From Cupriavidus basilensis (lineage in GTDB: Bacteria > Pseudomonadota > Gammaproteobacteria > Burkholderiales > Burkholderiaceae), in contig NZ_CP010537.1 of the NCBI RefSeq assembly GCF_000832305.1, positions 1,488,001 to 1,552,000 of the forward strand: a DNA stretch of 64,000 nt, read 5' to 3'. Under the pieces are notes generated by a model. It made no database searches, was not told the DNA's origin, and was given only the letters and a program-made list of their open reading frames with translations. The position numbers were made by a program, and so were the translations under genes. The stretch's first letter is position 1. Each line of letters opens with the position of its first letter. Shown in pieces: positions 8,394 to 20,139 of the stretch.

Positions 8394-9418
8394 GCCGCGC
8401 TCGCGAAGCCGCGCAGCGCGCTGGACAGGTTGGGCCCGAGATCGTCGGAGAGATAGCCGCCTTCCTGCACCAGCACCGTCGGCAAGCCCAGCCGCGCGAT
8501 TTCCGCGGTGATGAGGGCGAAGCCGGGCGTGGTGACGGCCAGCGCCTGGTACGGGTCGCGCTCGTGCGCGTCCAGCCCCAGCGCTACCACCAGCGCGCCG
8601 GGTGCGAACGCGCGGATGCTCTGGCACACGTCGCGCAGCGCTGCCAGGTAGGCCTCGTCGCCGGTGCCGCGCGCCAGCGGGCGGTTGATGTTGTAGCCGA
8701 GGCCTTCGGCCTCGCCGCGCTCATGCGCGTGTCCGGTGAAGAAGGGCGTGAACAGCATCGGGTCGCCATGCAGCGACACGGTCAGCACATCGTTGCGCCG
8801 GTAGAAGATGCCCTGGGTGCCGTTGCCGTGGTGCATGTCGATGTCGAGGATGGCGACGCGGTCATGGTGGCGGCGCAGGTGCTGCGCGGCAATGGCAGTG
8901 TTGTTCAGGTAGCAAAAGCCGTTGGCGCGGTCCACGTAAGCGTGGTGGCCCGGCGGGCGGCACAGCGCATAGGCCGCGCGCTCGCCGTCGGCGACCAGTT
9001 GCGCGGCGTGGGTGGCCACGTCGGCCGAGCCGACCGCCGCGCGCCAGGTGTTGGGCCCGATGGAGCAGGCGGCGTCGCCCATGTGGAAGCCCGCCTGGCC
9101 GACCACGCTGTCGGGATAGGTGCAGGGCTGCCCGGGGAACGGATGGATGTTGGGCAAGACCTCTTCGGAGGCGTCGGGCAGCAGTTGCCAGCGCTCGTAC
9201 GCGGTTTCCAGGAAGCGCAGGTATTCCGGCGTGTGGATCGCGGCACGCGGGCCGGGGCCGTGATCGGCGGGGGCAATCACGTCGTGGCCATCGGCGCGCA
9301 CCGCCGCCAGCAGGCGCAGGGCGCGCTCGGGCTGCTCGTTGCTGCGTTTCATCTTGCCGCGCACCATGAACGCGTGCGGGTCGTGGTCGAGATGCAGATC
9401 GCTGTAGACGACTTTCAT
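8390..9418 (-). CDS. acetylpolyamine amidohydrolase (class II histone-deacetylase family)
   Basis: The 342-residue zinc hydrolase shows PPGHHAY (His158/His159 charge relay), DIDMHHGNGTQ (zinc ligands Asp194 and His196), the third ligand Asp283 in GLDAHERDP and Tyr321 in QEGGYL. These positions fall within two residues of the ligands I recall for Mycoplana ramosa acetylpolyamine amidohydrolase, so deacetylation of acetylated polyamines or similar amides is the best call. The start overlaps the gntR stop (ATGA) and the stop overlaps the kinase start, so the three genes are translationally coupled. Confidence 0.88.
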   Translation of the reverse strand: MKVVYSDLHLDHDPHAFMVRGKMKRSNEQPERALRLLAAVRADGHDVIAPADHGPGPRAAIHTPEYLRFLETAYERWQLLPDASEEVLPNIHPFPGQPCTYPDSVVGQAGFHMGDAACSIGPNTWRAAVGSADVATHAAQLVADGERAAYALCRPPGHHAYVDRANGFCYLNNTAIAAQHLRRHHDRVAILDIDMHHGNGTQGIFYRRNDVLTVSLHGDPMLFTPFFTGHAHERGEAEGLGYNINRPLARGTGDEAYLAALRDVCQSIRAFAPGALVVALGLDAHERDPYQALAVTTPGFALITAEIARLGLPTVLVQEGGYLSDDLGPNLSSALRGFASAA

Positions 9419-10140
9419 AGGACGGACTCCATCGGGGGCACCTCGGCGGCGCCTTGTTTTTGCATGAACACCGCCCGGACGTGGACCCAGGCGTCATCGA
9501 TGTGGAAGCGCACCGCGGCTTGCGCGGCGGCTTCGTCGCGCCGCGCAATCGCCTCGGCAATGGGGCGATGGGTCTCGGCCACGGCCTTGGGGTCGTGGTA
9601 CACGCTGTCGATCAGCGCCACGATCATGCGGATCTCCGTTTGCATCATGGAGAACATGCGATGCAGGTAAGCATTGCCGGACAGCTCGCAGATGGCTGTG
9701 TGGAACGCCAGGTCGCGCGCCACGCGTTCGATCTGTGGCAGCGATTCGGCCTCCTGCACCATGCGCTCGACCATCGCCAAAAGCTGCCTCAGCCCGGCCT
9801 CCGGCGCCTGCTTGCAGGCCAGCGATGCAGCCATCAGCTCCAGGTTCAGCCGTACCTGGAACAGGTCGTCGATCTCGCGCACCGTCACCGTGCGCACGGC
9901 AAAGCCATGGCGCGGGCGCGAGACCAGCACGCCCTGGCGCTCCAGCCGCCGGGCCGCCTCGCGCACCGGCGCGCGGCTGACATTCATGCGGCGGGCGATG
10001 TCGGCCTCGACGATGCGGCTGCCGGGCGGGAGCCGGCCTTCGACGATGGCCTGGGTGAGTTGCGCCTCCACTGCCGCCACCAGGTCGGAGACTTCGATGG
10101 AAGCAAAGGGAGAGGATTCGTCGAATGCGGAATCAGACAT
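9415..10140 (-). CDS. GntR-family regulator with FCD ligand domain
   Basis: The 241-residue regulator has an N-terminal winged helix (residues 20-85; VEADIARRMNVSRAPVREAARRLERQGVL is the recognition region) and an all-helical FCD domain (95-225) whose metal-site residues include the Asp/His of DLAFHTAI and the later histidines in ETHRPI and VRFHIDD. Such proteins usually repress catabolic operons until a carboxylate-like ligand binds. It sits inside the array, 4 bases after the transporter gene, so it probably controls the array itself. A palindrome at 19612-19627 is a candidate operator. Confidence 0.88.
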   Translation of the reverse strand: MSDSAFDESSPFASIEVSDLVAAVEAQLTQAIVEGRLPPGSRIVEADIARRMNVSRAPVREAARRLERQGVLVSRPRHGFAVRTVTVREIDDLFQVRLNLELMAASLACKQAPEAGLRQLLAMVERMVQEAESLPQIERVARDLAFHTAICELSGNAYLHRMFSMMQTEIRMIVALIDSVYHDPKAVAETHRPIAEAIARRDEAAAQAAVRFHIDDAWVHVRAVFMQKQGAAEVPPMESVL

Positions 10141-10144
10141 GGGC

Positions 10145-11095
10145 TTAGTCCTTGGGTCGGGCTACGACCGGCTTTACCAGCGGTGCTGGCGGCGCGGGCG
10201 GCGCCTGCCGCCCGCGCAATGCGAGGTAGCCGCCCGACAGCATGATCAGCACGATGCCCGCCAGCGCGATGCCATCGGGCGGGCGCTGGAAGACAAAGGT
10301 ACTGATCAGCACGGCGAGCAGCAGTTGAAAGTAGTTGAGCGGCGCGAGCGTGGAGGCGGCAACGCGCCGGAAGGCGGCCAGCAGCAGCAACTGGGCCAGG
10401 CCGCTGCAGGCGCCACCGGCCATCATCAGCAAGAGGTCGGGCGCGCGCGGCATGACCTGCGGCAGCGTCGCCAGCGCTGGCACGCCGGTCACCACCAGGC
10501 AGATCAGCGCGGTCCAGGCGTAGAGCACCGGCCCGGCGACCACGCCGGCCAGCCGGCGCGTCAGCAGCTGGAAGGCGGCGTAGCAGACGGCCGAGACCAT
10601 CATCAGCACCGTGCCGGCGAGCGGCAGGTCGCCGCCGGGCCGCACGATCAGCAGCATGCCGCCAAAGCCGGCCAGCACCGCCGCCCACTGCGCGCGTCCC
10701 ACCCGTTCGCCCAGCACCGCCGGCGACAGCGCCACCATGATCAGCGGCGCTGTGAAGTAGATGGCGGTGGCCTCTGCCAGTGGCATATGCACCAGCGCCG
10801 CCATGAAGCAGCTCGCCACGATGCCAAGCGCCAGCCCGCGCACCAGCAGCAGCCACTTGCAGGGCGTGCGCCACAGCCTCAGGCCGCCTTCGCGCAGCAG
10901 CCACACCAGCGCGATGACGCTCACCGACACATAGCGGGTCAGGTTCATCATGGGCGCGGAGTGGTCGCGCAGCATCCATTTGCAGAAGGCGTCGTAGCTG
11001 GCAAACGCCACCAGCGCGCAGAAAAACAGCAGGATGCCGTCGCGGCGCGCACGCGCCGTGGTGAGCCGTAGCGAGGAGTTGGCCGGGCCGGTCAT
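10145..11095 (-). CDS. EamA/DMT-family membrane transporter
   Basis: The 316-residue integral membrane protein has ten predicted hydrophobic segments arranged as two EamA halves, typical of drug/metabolite transporters that export amino acids or related metabolites across the inner membrane. Its ATG overlaps the upstream aminotransferase stop by one base (TGATG). It may relieve build-up of an intermediate of the pathway, or import substrate; direction cannot be read from sequence. Confidence 0.85.
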   Translation of the reverse strand: MTGPANSSLRLTTARARRDGILLFFCALVAFASYDAFCKWMLRDHSAPMMNLTRYVSVSVIALVWLLREGGLRLWRTPCKWLLLVRGLALGIVASCFMAALVHMPLAEATAIYFTAPLIMVALSPAVLGERVGRAQWAAVLAGFGGMLLIVRPGGDLPLAGTVLMMVSAVCYAAFQLLTRRLAGVVAGPVLYAWTALICLVVTGVPALATLPQVMPRAPDLLLMMAGGACSGLAQLLLLAAFRRVAASTLAPLNYFQLLLAVLISTFVFQRPPDGIALAGIVLIMLSGGYLALRGRQAPPAPPAPLVKPVVARPKD

Positions 11096-12513
11096 CAGGC
11101 CGCAGCCTTGTTGCCGCCATGGCCGCCATGGCTGCTGGCCGGGAACTCACGCTCCAGCGCCACCATGGCGCGCTCGAACCGCGCGAACAGCTCGCCGATC
11201 TGCGCCTCGGTGATGATCAGCGGCGGGCAGAACGCAATGGTGTCGCCCATGGCGCGCACGATCAGGCCCTGCTCCTGCGCCAGCTGAGCCAGGCGCGGGC
11301 CAGCCTTCAGGGCCGGGTCGAAGGCGCGCCGCGCCGCCGGCTCCGCCGCCAGTTCGATCGCGCCCAGCAGGCCGACTCCGCGTACCTCGCCCACCAGCGC
11401 TCGCCCGGCATAGGCCTGCAGCGCTTGCTGGAAGCGGGGCGCGATGGCGTTCACATGATCCAGGATGCGGTCATCCTCATAGACGCGCAGCGTCTCCAGC
11501 GCCACCGCCGTGGTGACCGGATGGCCCGAGTAGGTGAAGCCATGGCCGAAGGTGCCGATCTTGCCGCTGTTGGCGGCAATGGCCGCATGCACCTTCTCCG
11601 ACACCATCACCGCCGAGATCGGCATGTAGCCGGAGGACAGCGCCTTGGCGCAGGTGAGGATGTCGGGCCGCATGCCGTAGGTGGTGGAGCCGAACATCGC
11701 GCCGGTGCGGCCAAAGCCGCAGATCACCTCGTCGGCGATCAGCAGGATGTCATGGCGGCGCAGCACGGCCTGGATCTCGGCAAAGTAAGTGGCCGGCGGC
11801 ACGATCACGCCGCCCGCGCCCATGACCGGCTCGGCGATGAAGGCGCCGATGGTGTCCGGGCCTTGCGCCTGGATCAGCGCTTCGAGCTCCTGTGCCAGGC
11901 GGCTCGCGAACGCCGCCTCGCTCTCGCCCGGCGCGCCGTAGCGGTAGTGGTGCGGGCAGCCGGCGCGCAGGATGCGGTCGATGGGCAGGTCGAAATCGCG
12001 GTGATTGGCCTGCAGGCCGCTCAGGCTCGCCGCCGCCACGGTGACGCCGTGATAGGCGTTGGTGCGCGCGATGATCTTTTTCTTGTCCGGCTTGCCGATG
12101 GCGTTGTGGTAATACCAGACCAGCTTCACGGCGGTGTCGTTGGCCTCCGAGCCGGAATTGGCGAAGAACACCTTGGACATCGGCACCGGCGCCATCGCCA
12201 CCAGCTTCTCGGCCAGCATGATGGCCGCCGGGTTGGAGCGATGGTTGAACGTGTGATAGTAGGGCAGCGTGCGCATGGCCTCGACGCCGGCCTCGATCAC
12301 GCGCGCATGGCTGAATCCGAGCGAGCTGCACCACAGGCCGGACATTCCCTCCAGGTAGCGCTTGCCCTGGTCGTCCTCCACATAGATGCCGTCGCCTTTG
12401 GTGATGACGAGCGGGCCGACGCCGGGGTGGGCGGCCAGGTTGGTAAACGGGTGCAGGTGGGCCGCGATATCGTCTGCGGCAAGCGCGGCGTGGGAGGGCA
12501 AGGCGACGGTCAT
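11095..12513 (-). CDS. class III omega-aminotransferase
   Basis: The 472-residue PLP enzyme has NSGSEANDTAVK (119-130), IADEVICGFGRTG (259-271, Asp261) and Schiff-base Lys290 in TCAKALSSGYMP. FGHGFTYSGHPVTTA is typical of the omega-amino acid or polyamine:pyruvate group (SpuC-like). Given the acetylpolyamine amidohydrolase in the same array, a terminal amine such as putrescine or a derivative is a plausible donor, but this is inference. The C-terminal tail is histidine/glycine-rich (SSHGGHGG). Confidence 0.87.
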   Translation of the reverse strand: MTVALPSHAALAADDIAAHLHPFTNLAAHPGVGPLVITKGDGIYVEDDQGKRYLEGMSGLWCSSLGFSHARVIEAGVEAMRTLPYYHTFNHRSNPAAIMLAEKLVAMAPVPMSKVFFANSGSEANDTAVKLVWYYHNAIGKPDKKKIIARTNAYHGVTVAAASLSGLQANHRDFDLPIDRILRAGCPHHYRYGAPGESEAAFASRLAQELEALIQAQGPDTIGAFIAEPVMGAGGVIVPPATYFAEIQAVLRRHDILLIADEVICGFGRTGAMFGSTTYGMRPDILTCAKALSSGYMPISAVMVSEKVHAAIAANSGKIGTFGHGFTYSGHPVTTAVALETLRVYEDDRILDHVNAIAPRFQQALQAYAGRALVGEVRGVGLLGAIELAAEPAARRAFDPALKAGPRLAQLAQEQGLIVRAMGDTIAFCPPLIITEAQIGELFARFERAMVALEREFPASSHGGHGGNKAAA

Positions 12514-12591
12514 GTCAGTGACGTCCTGTTGTCGGTATCGGGTGTGTCGGATCGCTGGGGCAGCGGCATGCCAAGGTCAAACGCGTCAATA

Positions 12592-13592
12592 TCAATATCC
12601 CTGTGCCGGGTCGACCGCCACGGCAGGTCGCTGCCCGCGGCGCAGCTGGGCCAGATTATCCAGCGTCTGGCGCGCGATCGTCGCCGGATCGGTGCGTGCC
12701 GCCACGTGCGGCGTGACGTTGATGCGCGGATGCCGCCAGAACGGATGCCCGGATGGCAGCGGCTCGTGCTGGAAGGCATCCAGCGTGGCCGCGCCCAGCG
12801 TGCCGTCGTCCAGCGCGCGCAGCAGGTCAGCCTCGACCAGGTGGCTGCCCCGGCCTACGTTGATCAGGTGCGCGCCGCGCGGCAGGCGGGCGAACAGGTC
12901 CGCGCACAGGAAACCCTGCGTCTGCGCGGTGAGCGGCAGCAGGCAAACCAGCGCGTCGCAGCCCGCCAGGAAGGCATCCAGCCCGTCCTGGCCGTGGAAG
13001 GCTTGCACGCCCTCGGGCAGGTCCGCCTTGGGGCTGCGGCTCCAGCCGCGCACCGCATAGCCCACCGCCTGCAGCGCGCGGGCGCTGGCAATGCCCAGTG
13101 TGCCCAGTCCCGCAATGCCCACGCGGTGCCGTGACGGCGCCACGATGGGCTGCTCTTGCCACTGCCCGGCCGCCGCGCTGGCCAGATAGGCGCCCATGCT
13201 GCGCTGGTGCTGGATCACGGCCCACGTCACGTAGGCCGTCATGGTGCCGGCCATGGCGGTATCCACGATGCGGCAGACGGTTGGCCCGGGCGGCAGGTCC
13301 GGATCGCTGCGCAGGTGGTCGATGCCTGCGCCCAGCGACTGCACCAGGCGCAGCTTGGGCATGGCCGCCAGCAAGCCGGGCGGGGGCGCCCAGCAGACCG
13401 CGGCATCGATGTCGTCAAGCGCGCCCAGGTCGGGGCCCACGCGCAGGTCCAGCCCGGGCGCCGCCGCGCGGAAGGCGGGTACCAGGTACTGCATGTCGAG
13501 CACGCTGCTGAGCAGCGCCACGCAGGGGGGCTTGGTTGTCGTCATGTCCATCTTGCTGAGTGTTCCGGCCGGATTGTCGCGGTCGGTGCGGG

Positions 13593-13596
<4 letters not shown>
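12592..13596 (-). CDS. NAD(P)-dependent D-2-hydroxyacid dehydrogenase (GhrA-like)
   Basis: The product has the 2-hydroxyacid dehydrogenase fold: a split catalytic domain and a central Rossmann domain with GIAGLGTLG, then the catalytic Arg in NVGRGSHLVE, Glu in FQHEPLPSGHPFW and His in VTPHVAA. This matches glyoxylate/hydroxypyruvate reductase A. The start at 13596 overlaps the ABC ATPase stop (ATGA) and gives 334 residues. Later ATGs at 13551 or 13545 give about 317, nearer the usual GhrA length, so the start is uncertain. Confidence 0.83.
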
Positions 13597-15268
<1,672 letters not shown>

Positions 15269-15272
<4 letters not shown>

Positions 15273-16111
15273 CGTCCGCTCCCGCCAAGGCGCGCGTTGA
15301 GCGCGTCGTTCAGGCCTTCGCCCACCATATTGAGCGCCAGCACCGTCAGCAGGATGGCCGTGCCGGGAAACACCGCCATCCACCAGGCCTGGCGCAGCAC
15401 GGTGCGCGCCGAGCCCACCATATAGCCCCAGCTCATGTGGTTCGGGTCGCCCAGACCCAGGAAGCTCAGGCTGGATTCGAGCAGGATGGCGGTCGCCACC
15501 ATCAGCGAGGCCATCACGACGATGGGCGAACTGGCATTGGGCAGGATCTGCGACAGGATGATGCGCGGTGTCGATTGCCCGGCCAGCTTCGCGGCCTGCA
15601 CAAAGTCGCGCTGGCGCAGCGTGAGGAACTCGCTGCGCACCAGGCGCGCCACCGGCGGCCAGGACACGATGGCGATCGCCGCCACGATGGAGCCGATGGA
15701 CGGCTCGAAGATCGCCACCAGCACCAGCGCCAGCGCAAAGCTCGGCACCGCCTGGAACAGCTCGGTGAAGCGCATCAGGGCCGCATCGATCCACCCGCCG
15801 AAGTAGCCGGAAATGGCGCCCAGCGTCACGCCGATCAAGAGCGAGACCACCGTGGACACCACGCCGATCAGCAGCGAGATGCGCGCGCCGTGGATCACGC
15901 CCGCCAGGATGTCGCGCCCCATGGTATCGGTGCCCATGGCAAAGCCGGGTTCCTGCATCGGCTGCAGGAACGGCTGCTGCACCATGTCCCAGGGATCATG
16001 CCCGGCCATCCACGGCCCGAACAGCGCGAGCACGGCAAAGCCCGCCAGTACCACCATGCCGAGCACGGCCGCCTTGTTGCGGCAGAACCGCCGCCAGAAA
16101 GTGTTTTTCAT
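15269..16111 (-). CDS. ABC transporter permease (DppC/GsiD-like)
   Basis: The 280-residue inner-membrane permease has an N-terminal membrane segment, a periplasmic GHDPWD motif and the binding-protein-dependent transport core, including the coupling-helix region FVQAAKLAGQSTPRIILSQILPN. It pairs with the DppB-like permease upstream, which it overlaps by four bases. Confidence 0.92.
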
Positions 16112-17082
16112 TGCATCTCGATCCGCGGGTCGACCAGCGTGTAGACAAAGTCGGTCAACAGGTTGAACAACACGGCCATGGCCGCGGTGACCAGGAAGCA
16201 GCCCAGCAGCAGGTTGTAGTCACGCTGCAGCAGGGCGTCGAACATCAGGCGGCCAATGCCGGGCCAGGCGAACACCGTCTCGGTCAGCACCGCGCCGCCG
16301 ATCATGCCGCCGGCCTGGATGCCGGCCAGCGTCACCACCGGCAGCAAGGCGTTGCGCAGGATGTGGGCGCGCTGGATGCGCCCGGGCCGCACACCCTTGG
16401 CGCGCGCGGTCTTGACGAAATCCATCTGCGCCACCTCCAGCATCGAGGCCCGCGTCATGCGCGCATACACCGCCATGTAGAACAGCGCCAGCGTGAGCGC
16501 GGGCAGCACCAGGTGCGTGGCGATGTCGAACACCAGCGCCAGGCCATGCAGGTCCGCCCCCACGGTGAAGTAGCCAAAGCCAGGCAGCCAGTCGAGCTTG
16601 ACCGAGAACAGCAGCACCGCCATCATCGCCAGCCAGTACAAGGGCGTTGCGTAGAACACCAGGGCGAACAGGGTGATGGCGTTGTCCACCCAGCTCCCCG
16701 CGCGCCGGCTTGCCCACGCCCCCAGCACCACGCCGAACAGCACGGAGAGCAGGAAGGCGCTGCCGGTCAGGATCAGCGTGGCCGGCAGGCGCTGCAGGAT
16801 CAGGTCCAGCACCGGCTGCTGCTGGCGGTAGGAGTAGCCCAGGTCCAGGTGCACCACGTGCCCGAGATACGTGGCAAGCTGCTCCGGCACCGGCTTGTCC
16901 AGCCCGAACTGCGTGCGCAACTGCGCCACGAACTGCGGGTCGGAGGCCCCGGCCTCGCCAGCCATCACCGAGACAGGGTCTCCCGGCGCGGCCCGGATCA
17001 GCAGGAAGTTGACGGTCGCGATGACCAGGATCGCGATCACGCCCTGTACCACCCGGCCTAGCATGCGCTGCGTACGACTCAT
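16108..17082 (-). CDS. ABC transporter permease (DppB/GsiC-like)
   Basis: The 324-residue permease has six hydrophobic segments. The N-terminal family signature is near IRAAPGDPVSVMAGEAGA, and the coupling-helix EAA-like motif is FVKTARAKGVRPGRIQRAHILRNA. It forms the translocation pore with the next permease. It begins 31 bases after the substrate-binding protein gene. Confidence 0.92.
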   Translation of the reverse strand: MSRTQRMLGRVVQGVIAILVIATVNFLLIRAAPGDPVSVMAGEAGASDPQFVAQLRTQFGLDKPVPEQLATYLGHVVHLDLGYSYRQQQPVLDLILQRLPATLILTGSAFLLSVLFGVVLGAWASRRAGSWVDNAITLFALVFYATPLYWLAMMAVLLFSVKLDWLPGFGYFTVGADLHGLALVFDIATHLVLPALTLALFYMAVYARMTRASMLEVAQMDFVKTARAKGVRPGRIQRAHILRNALLPVVTLAGIQAGGMIGGAVLTETVFAWPGIGRLMFDALLQRDYNLLLGCFLVTAAMAVLFNLLTDFVYTLVDPRIEMQ

Positions 17083-17113
17083 GGCTTCGCCCCAGAGATA
17101 AAGATGACTGCCA

Positions 17114-18679
17114 TCACGCCAGCCAGGCGCGGCCGATGCCGTCGTTCAGGCCAATGCCGGAACTGATGGGATTGTTGATGCGGCTGCGATACAGCGTGGG
17201 GAAGTTGAGCTCGTGCAGCCACACCACCGGCATCTCGTCGACCAGGATCTTCTGCACTTCCTGGTAGATCGCTGCGCGCTTGACGGGGTCGATCTCGCGC
17301 GCGCCAGCCTGGAACAATTCGTCAACCTTGGCGTTGCGATAGCCTTCCACATTGTTGAAGGGCGAGCCCTGCGCGATGTTTTCCGAGGTGTAGTTGCGCG
17401 CCACGCCCAGCGCCGGGTCGCCATACTGGTAGACGTAGGTAAAGGCCAGGTCGTAGTCCCATTTGTTCAGCCGCTCGCCCCAGCCCGCCACGTCGGTTGG
17501 CGTCATCTCGATCTTCACGCCGGCCTGCTGCAGGTTCTGCCGAACGATCTCGGCCGAGCGGGTCCAGGTTTCACCGTAGGGCAGGGGCAGCAGGCGCAGG
17601 GTTTCGCCCTTGTAGCCGGACTCGCTCAGCAGCTGCTTGGCGCGGGCCAGGTCGCGCGGATACTTGGCCACGTCGGTGCTGGCGTACTTGATATGGCTGT
17701 TGAAGGGGCCGGTGGCGCTCTTGGCATAGCCTTGCCATGCCACCTTGGCGATCGCGTCGCGGTCGATGGCAAAGGCCAGCGCCTGGCGGAACTTGATGTT
17801 GTCCATCGGCGCCTTGCGGTTGTTGACCCACAGCCACGAGTGCGGCGCGAAGAATTCCCAGCCCTTGGTGGTGACCTGCACGCCGGGCAGCTTGCTCAGG
17901 CGCGCCACGTCGAAGTACTCCACCGCGCCGCCGGGCACCAGGTCGACCTTGCCGGACTCGAACGCCGCGGCGCGCGCCGACGCATCGGGGATTACGTGGA
18001 AGTACACGCTGTCCACCAGCGGCACGTCGGGCTGGTGATACGCATCGTTGCGCACCAGCTGGATGTACGAGCCGCGCACCCATTCCTTGAACTTCAGCGG
18101 GCCGGTGCCGATGGGCTTGGCATTGGCCGGGTTGGTCAGGAAATCCGTGCCCTCGTAGATGTGCTTGGGCACCATGGGCATGGTGCCCACTTCGAAGATG
18201 CCGAGAAACGGGCTGAACGGGTACTTCAGCTTGAACTCCACCGTGAGCGGGTCCACGGCGCGGATGCTCTCCACTGCCGCCAGGTTGGCGCGCAGCCGGG
18301 CGTGGGTCTTGCGCAGGAACACGTCGGCGGAGAACACCACGTCGGCCGCGGTAAACGGCTTGCCGTCATGCCAGGTGACCTTGGGCTTGAGCTTGAACGT
18401 GTACACGGTGCCGGCCGGGTTCACCGTCCAGGAGGTCGCCAGCGCCGGCTGCGGTTCCAGCTTTTCGTCGTAGCGCAGCAGGCCCTCGTAGATGTTGCCG
18501 GAGATCAGCTGGGTGGGGCCGTTCTGGGTAATGCCGATCATCAGGCCGGAAGGCTCAGGCTGGACGAGCGCGTTGATCACGCCGCCCTTCTTGCCGGCCG
18601 CGAGGACGTGCAAAGGCACACCGGCGAGCGACAGCCCGGTGGTGGCAACACCCATTTTGATCAGTTGGCGACGATTCAT
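17114..18679 (-). CDS. ABC transporter substrate-binding protein (SBP_bac_5 family)
   Basis: The 521-residue periplasmic binding protein is of the peptide/nickel/opine class. Its N-terminus (MNRRQLIKMGVATTGLSLAG) carries paired arginines before a hydrophobic stretch, resembling a twin-arginine signal. Family motifs include GNIYEGLLRYDEKLEPQPALA, the VTWHDGKPFTAADVVFS strand and FRQALAFAIDRDAI. An AGGAG lies 8 bases upstream of the ATG at 18679. It delivers the substrate to the permease/ATPase set that follows; the ligand is unknown. Confidence 0.92.
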   Translation of the reverse strand: MNRRQLIKMGVATTGLSLAGVPLHVLAAGKKGGVINALVQPEPSGLMIGITQNGPTQLISGNIYEGLLRYDEKLEPQPALATSWTVNPAGTVYTFKLKPKVTWHDGKPFTAADVVFSADVFLRKTHARLRANLAAVESIRAVDPLTVEFKLKYPFSPFLGIFEVGTMPMVPKHIYEGTDFLTNPANAKPIGTGPLKFKEWVRGSYIQLVRNDAYHQPDVPLVDSVYFHVIPDASARAAAFESGKVDLVPGGAVEYFDVARLSKLPGVQVTTKGWEFFAPHSWLWVNNRKAPMDNIKFRQALAFAIDRDAIAKVAWQGYAKSATGPFNSHIKYASTDVAKYPRDLARAKQLLSESGYKGETLRLLPLPYGETWTRSAEIVRQNLQQAGVKIEMTPTDVAGWGERLNKWDYDLAFTYVYQYGDPALGVARNYTSENIAQGSPFNNVEGYRNAKVDELFQAGAREIDPVKRAAIYQEVQKILVDEMPVVWLHELNFPTLYRSRINNPISSGIGLNDGIGRAWLA

Positions 18680-18769
18680 TGCGGAACTCTCCTGGGGGCT
18701 AGGGATGGGTAACTGGCAAGACGGAACTGGCAATACGGCATGGCGAAAGCGGGCAGGGCGGGCAGGGCG

Positions 18770-19564
18770 TTAGTCGCGGAACGACGTGGCAGCGGCCGGC
18801 TCCAGCCGCTCCCGCAAGGCGCGCCATTCCCGCGCGTACGGATCGGCCGCGCCGGGCAGGCGGTTGGTGTCGCCGCTCTCGTACTGGCGCGCGGTCTTCT
18901 CGCAAATGGCTGGCGGTACCGGATTGACCGGCTGTCCGCTGGACTGGATCGCCACCTGCACGCGGCAGGCGCGCTCCAGGTTGTGCATCAGGATGAAGGC
19001 CTCCGCCACGCTGCGGCCCAGCGTGACCAGTCCGTGATTGCGCAGGATCAGGGCGCGCTTGTCCGGGCCGAGATCGGCCACCAGGCGCACGCGCTCCTCA
19101 TGGTCCAGCGCAATGCCTTCGAAGTCGTGGTACGACACGCGTTCATGGAACTGCAGCGCCCACTGGTTGGAGGGCTGCAGGCCACAGGCCAGCGACGATA
19201 CGGCCACGCCCGCCACGGTATGCGTATGCAGCACGCAGACCGCGTCATGCCGGGCGGCATGCACGGCGCTGTGGATGGTGAAGCCGGCCGGGTTCACGTC
19301 TTGTCCCGGCGGCCCGCTGATGATGTTGCCGTCCAGGTCGATGCACACCAGCGAAGACGCGGTGATATCCCGGAACAGCATCCCGAACGGGTTGATCAGG
19401 AAGCGGTCCTCGGTGCCCGGCACCCGGGCCGAGATATGGGTGTAGATGCTGTCGTCCATGCCGTACAGGGCGACCAGGCGGTATGCGGCGGCGAGATCCT
19501 CACGCACCCGTTGCTCGGCCTCGGAGATGGCGGGAACCAGGCGGGAAGAGACGTTGTTGCCCAT
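18770..19564 (-). CDS. class II aldolase/adducin-family protein
   Basis: The 264-residue protein has the zinc-site pattern of class II aldolases: HTHTVAG near residue 113 and a third histidine in ILRNHGLVTLG near 184. The family includes fuculose-phosphate aldolase-type lyases and decarboxylases. The ATG at 19564 has AAGGA about 9 bases upstream. It is the first gene of the minus-strand array, 90 bases before the binding-protein gene, so its upstream region probably carries the main promoter. Confidence 0.87.
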   Translation of the reverse strand: MGNNVSSRLVPAISEAEQRVREDLAAAYRLVALYGMDDSIYTHISARVPGTEDRFLINPFGMLFRDITASSLVCIDLDGNIISGPPGQDVNPAGFTIHSAVHAARHDAVCVLHTHTVAGVAVSSLACGLQPSNQWALQFHERVSYHDFEGIALDHEERVRLVADLGPDKRALILRNHGLVTLGRSVAEAFILMHNLERACRVQVAIQSSGQPVNPVPPAICEKTARQYESGDTNRLPGAADPYAREWRALRERLEPAAATSFRD

Positions 19565-19611
19565 GTTTGTGTTTCCTTGGATTGGCGGTCAGATCACTGT
19601 AGGTCGATGGT

Positions 19612-19627
19612 CAGCTGTCGACAGTTG
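19612..19627. promoter_or_regulatory. candidate GntR-type operator palindrome
   Basis: CAGCTGTCGACAGTTG is an inverted repeat with one mismatch centred on TGTCGACA, 48 bases upstream of the first gene of the minus-strand array. FCD/FadR-type GntR repressors often bind short GT-N-AC palindromes, and such a regulator is encoded in the array. Assignment is inference from symmetry and position. Confidence 0.4.
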
Positions 19628-20139
19628 GCACTTATACCGATTACGCAAAGTTCAGGCCACGTGTTCAATTTGCAGCCGGCTATGTTGCGGTGCGATGTGC
19701 AAGGCGTTGATTTTCAAGGGAATGCGGGCCTGCTCTGGCATGGATGGCAGGCCGCTGGCCGGCTTTCGGTGGCATGCCGGGGAATGGTGCCATGCGCAAA
19801 AAATGGGCACCGGCGGCCGGGTTTCGGGATTGGCGAGCGGGAATGGGGCGCGGCGCACGGTTTGGTGGCGTGCAGAAAATCCAGCGTCGGGATAGGAGGC
19901 CGGGATGTTCGCGTGTCTCTTTTGACACATGGCGAGCGTGGCCTGCCATGCCCGCGGGACGCAGAAACGCCGCCGGCGGGATCTGTCGCGCCGCGAAGAC
20001 ATCCGGGCGCGGACGTATGCATCCCGATGGCGATGGAATCGGGCTATAGGACGGGATGGGGCGGAATGGAATGGGATCCGACGGGATGCGGCGCATGGGA
20101 TGCATCTGGCGAACCCGGCGAAGTCTTTCAGGGAATCGC
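19628..20139. other. gene-free region between array and phasin
   Basis: No reading frame here has both a plausible start and protein-like composition. The stretch contains runs of purine-rich GGGATGGGGCGGAATGG-type sequence near 20053-20100. It presumably holds the divergent promoters of the catabolic array and part of the phasin upstream region. Confidence 0.5.
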
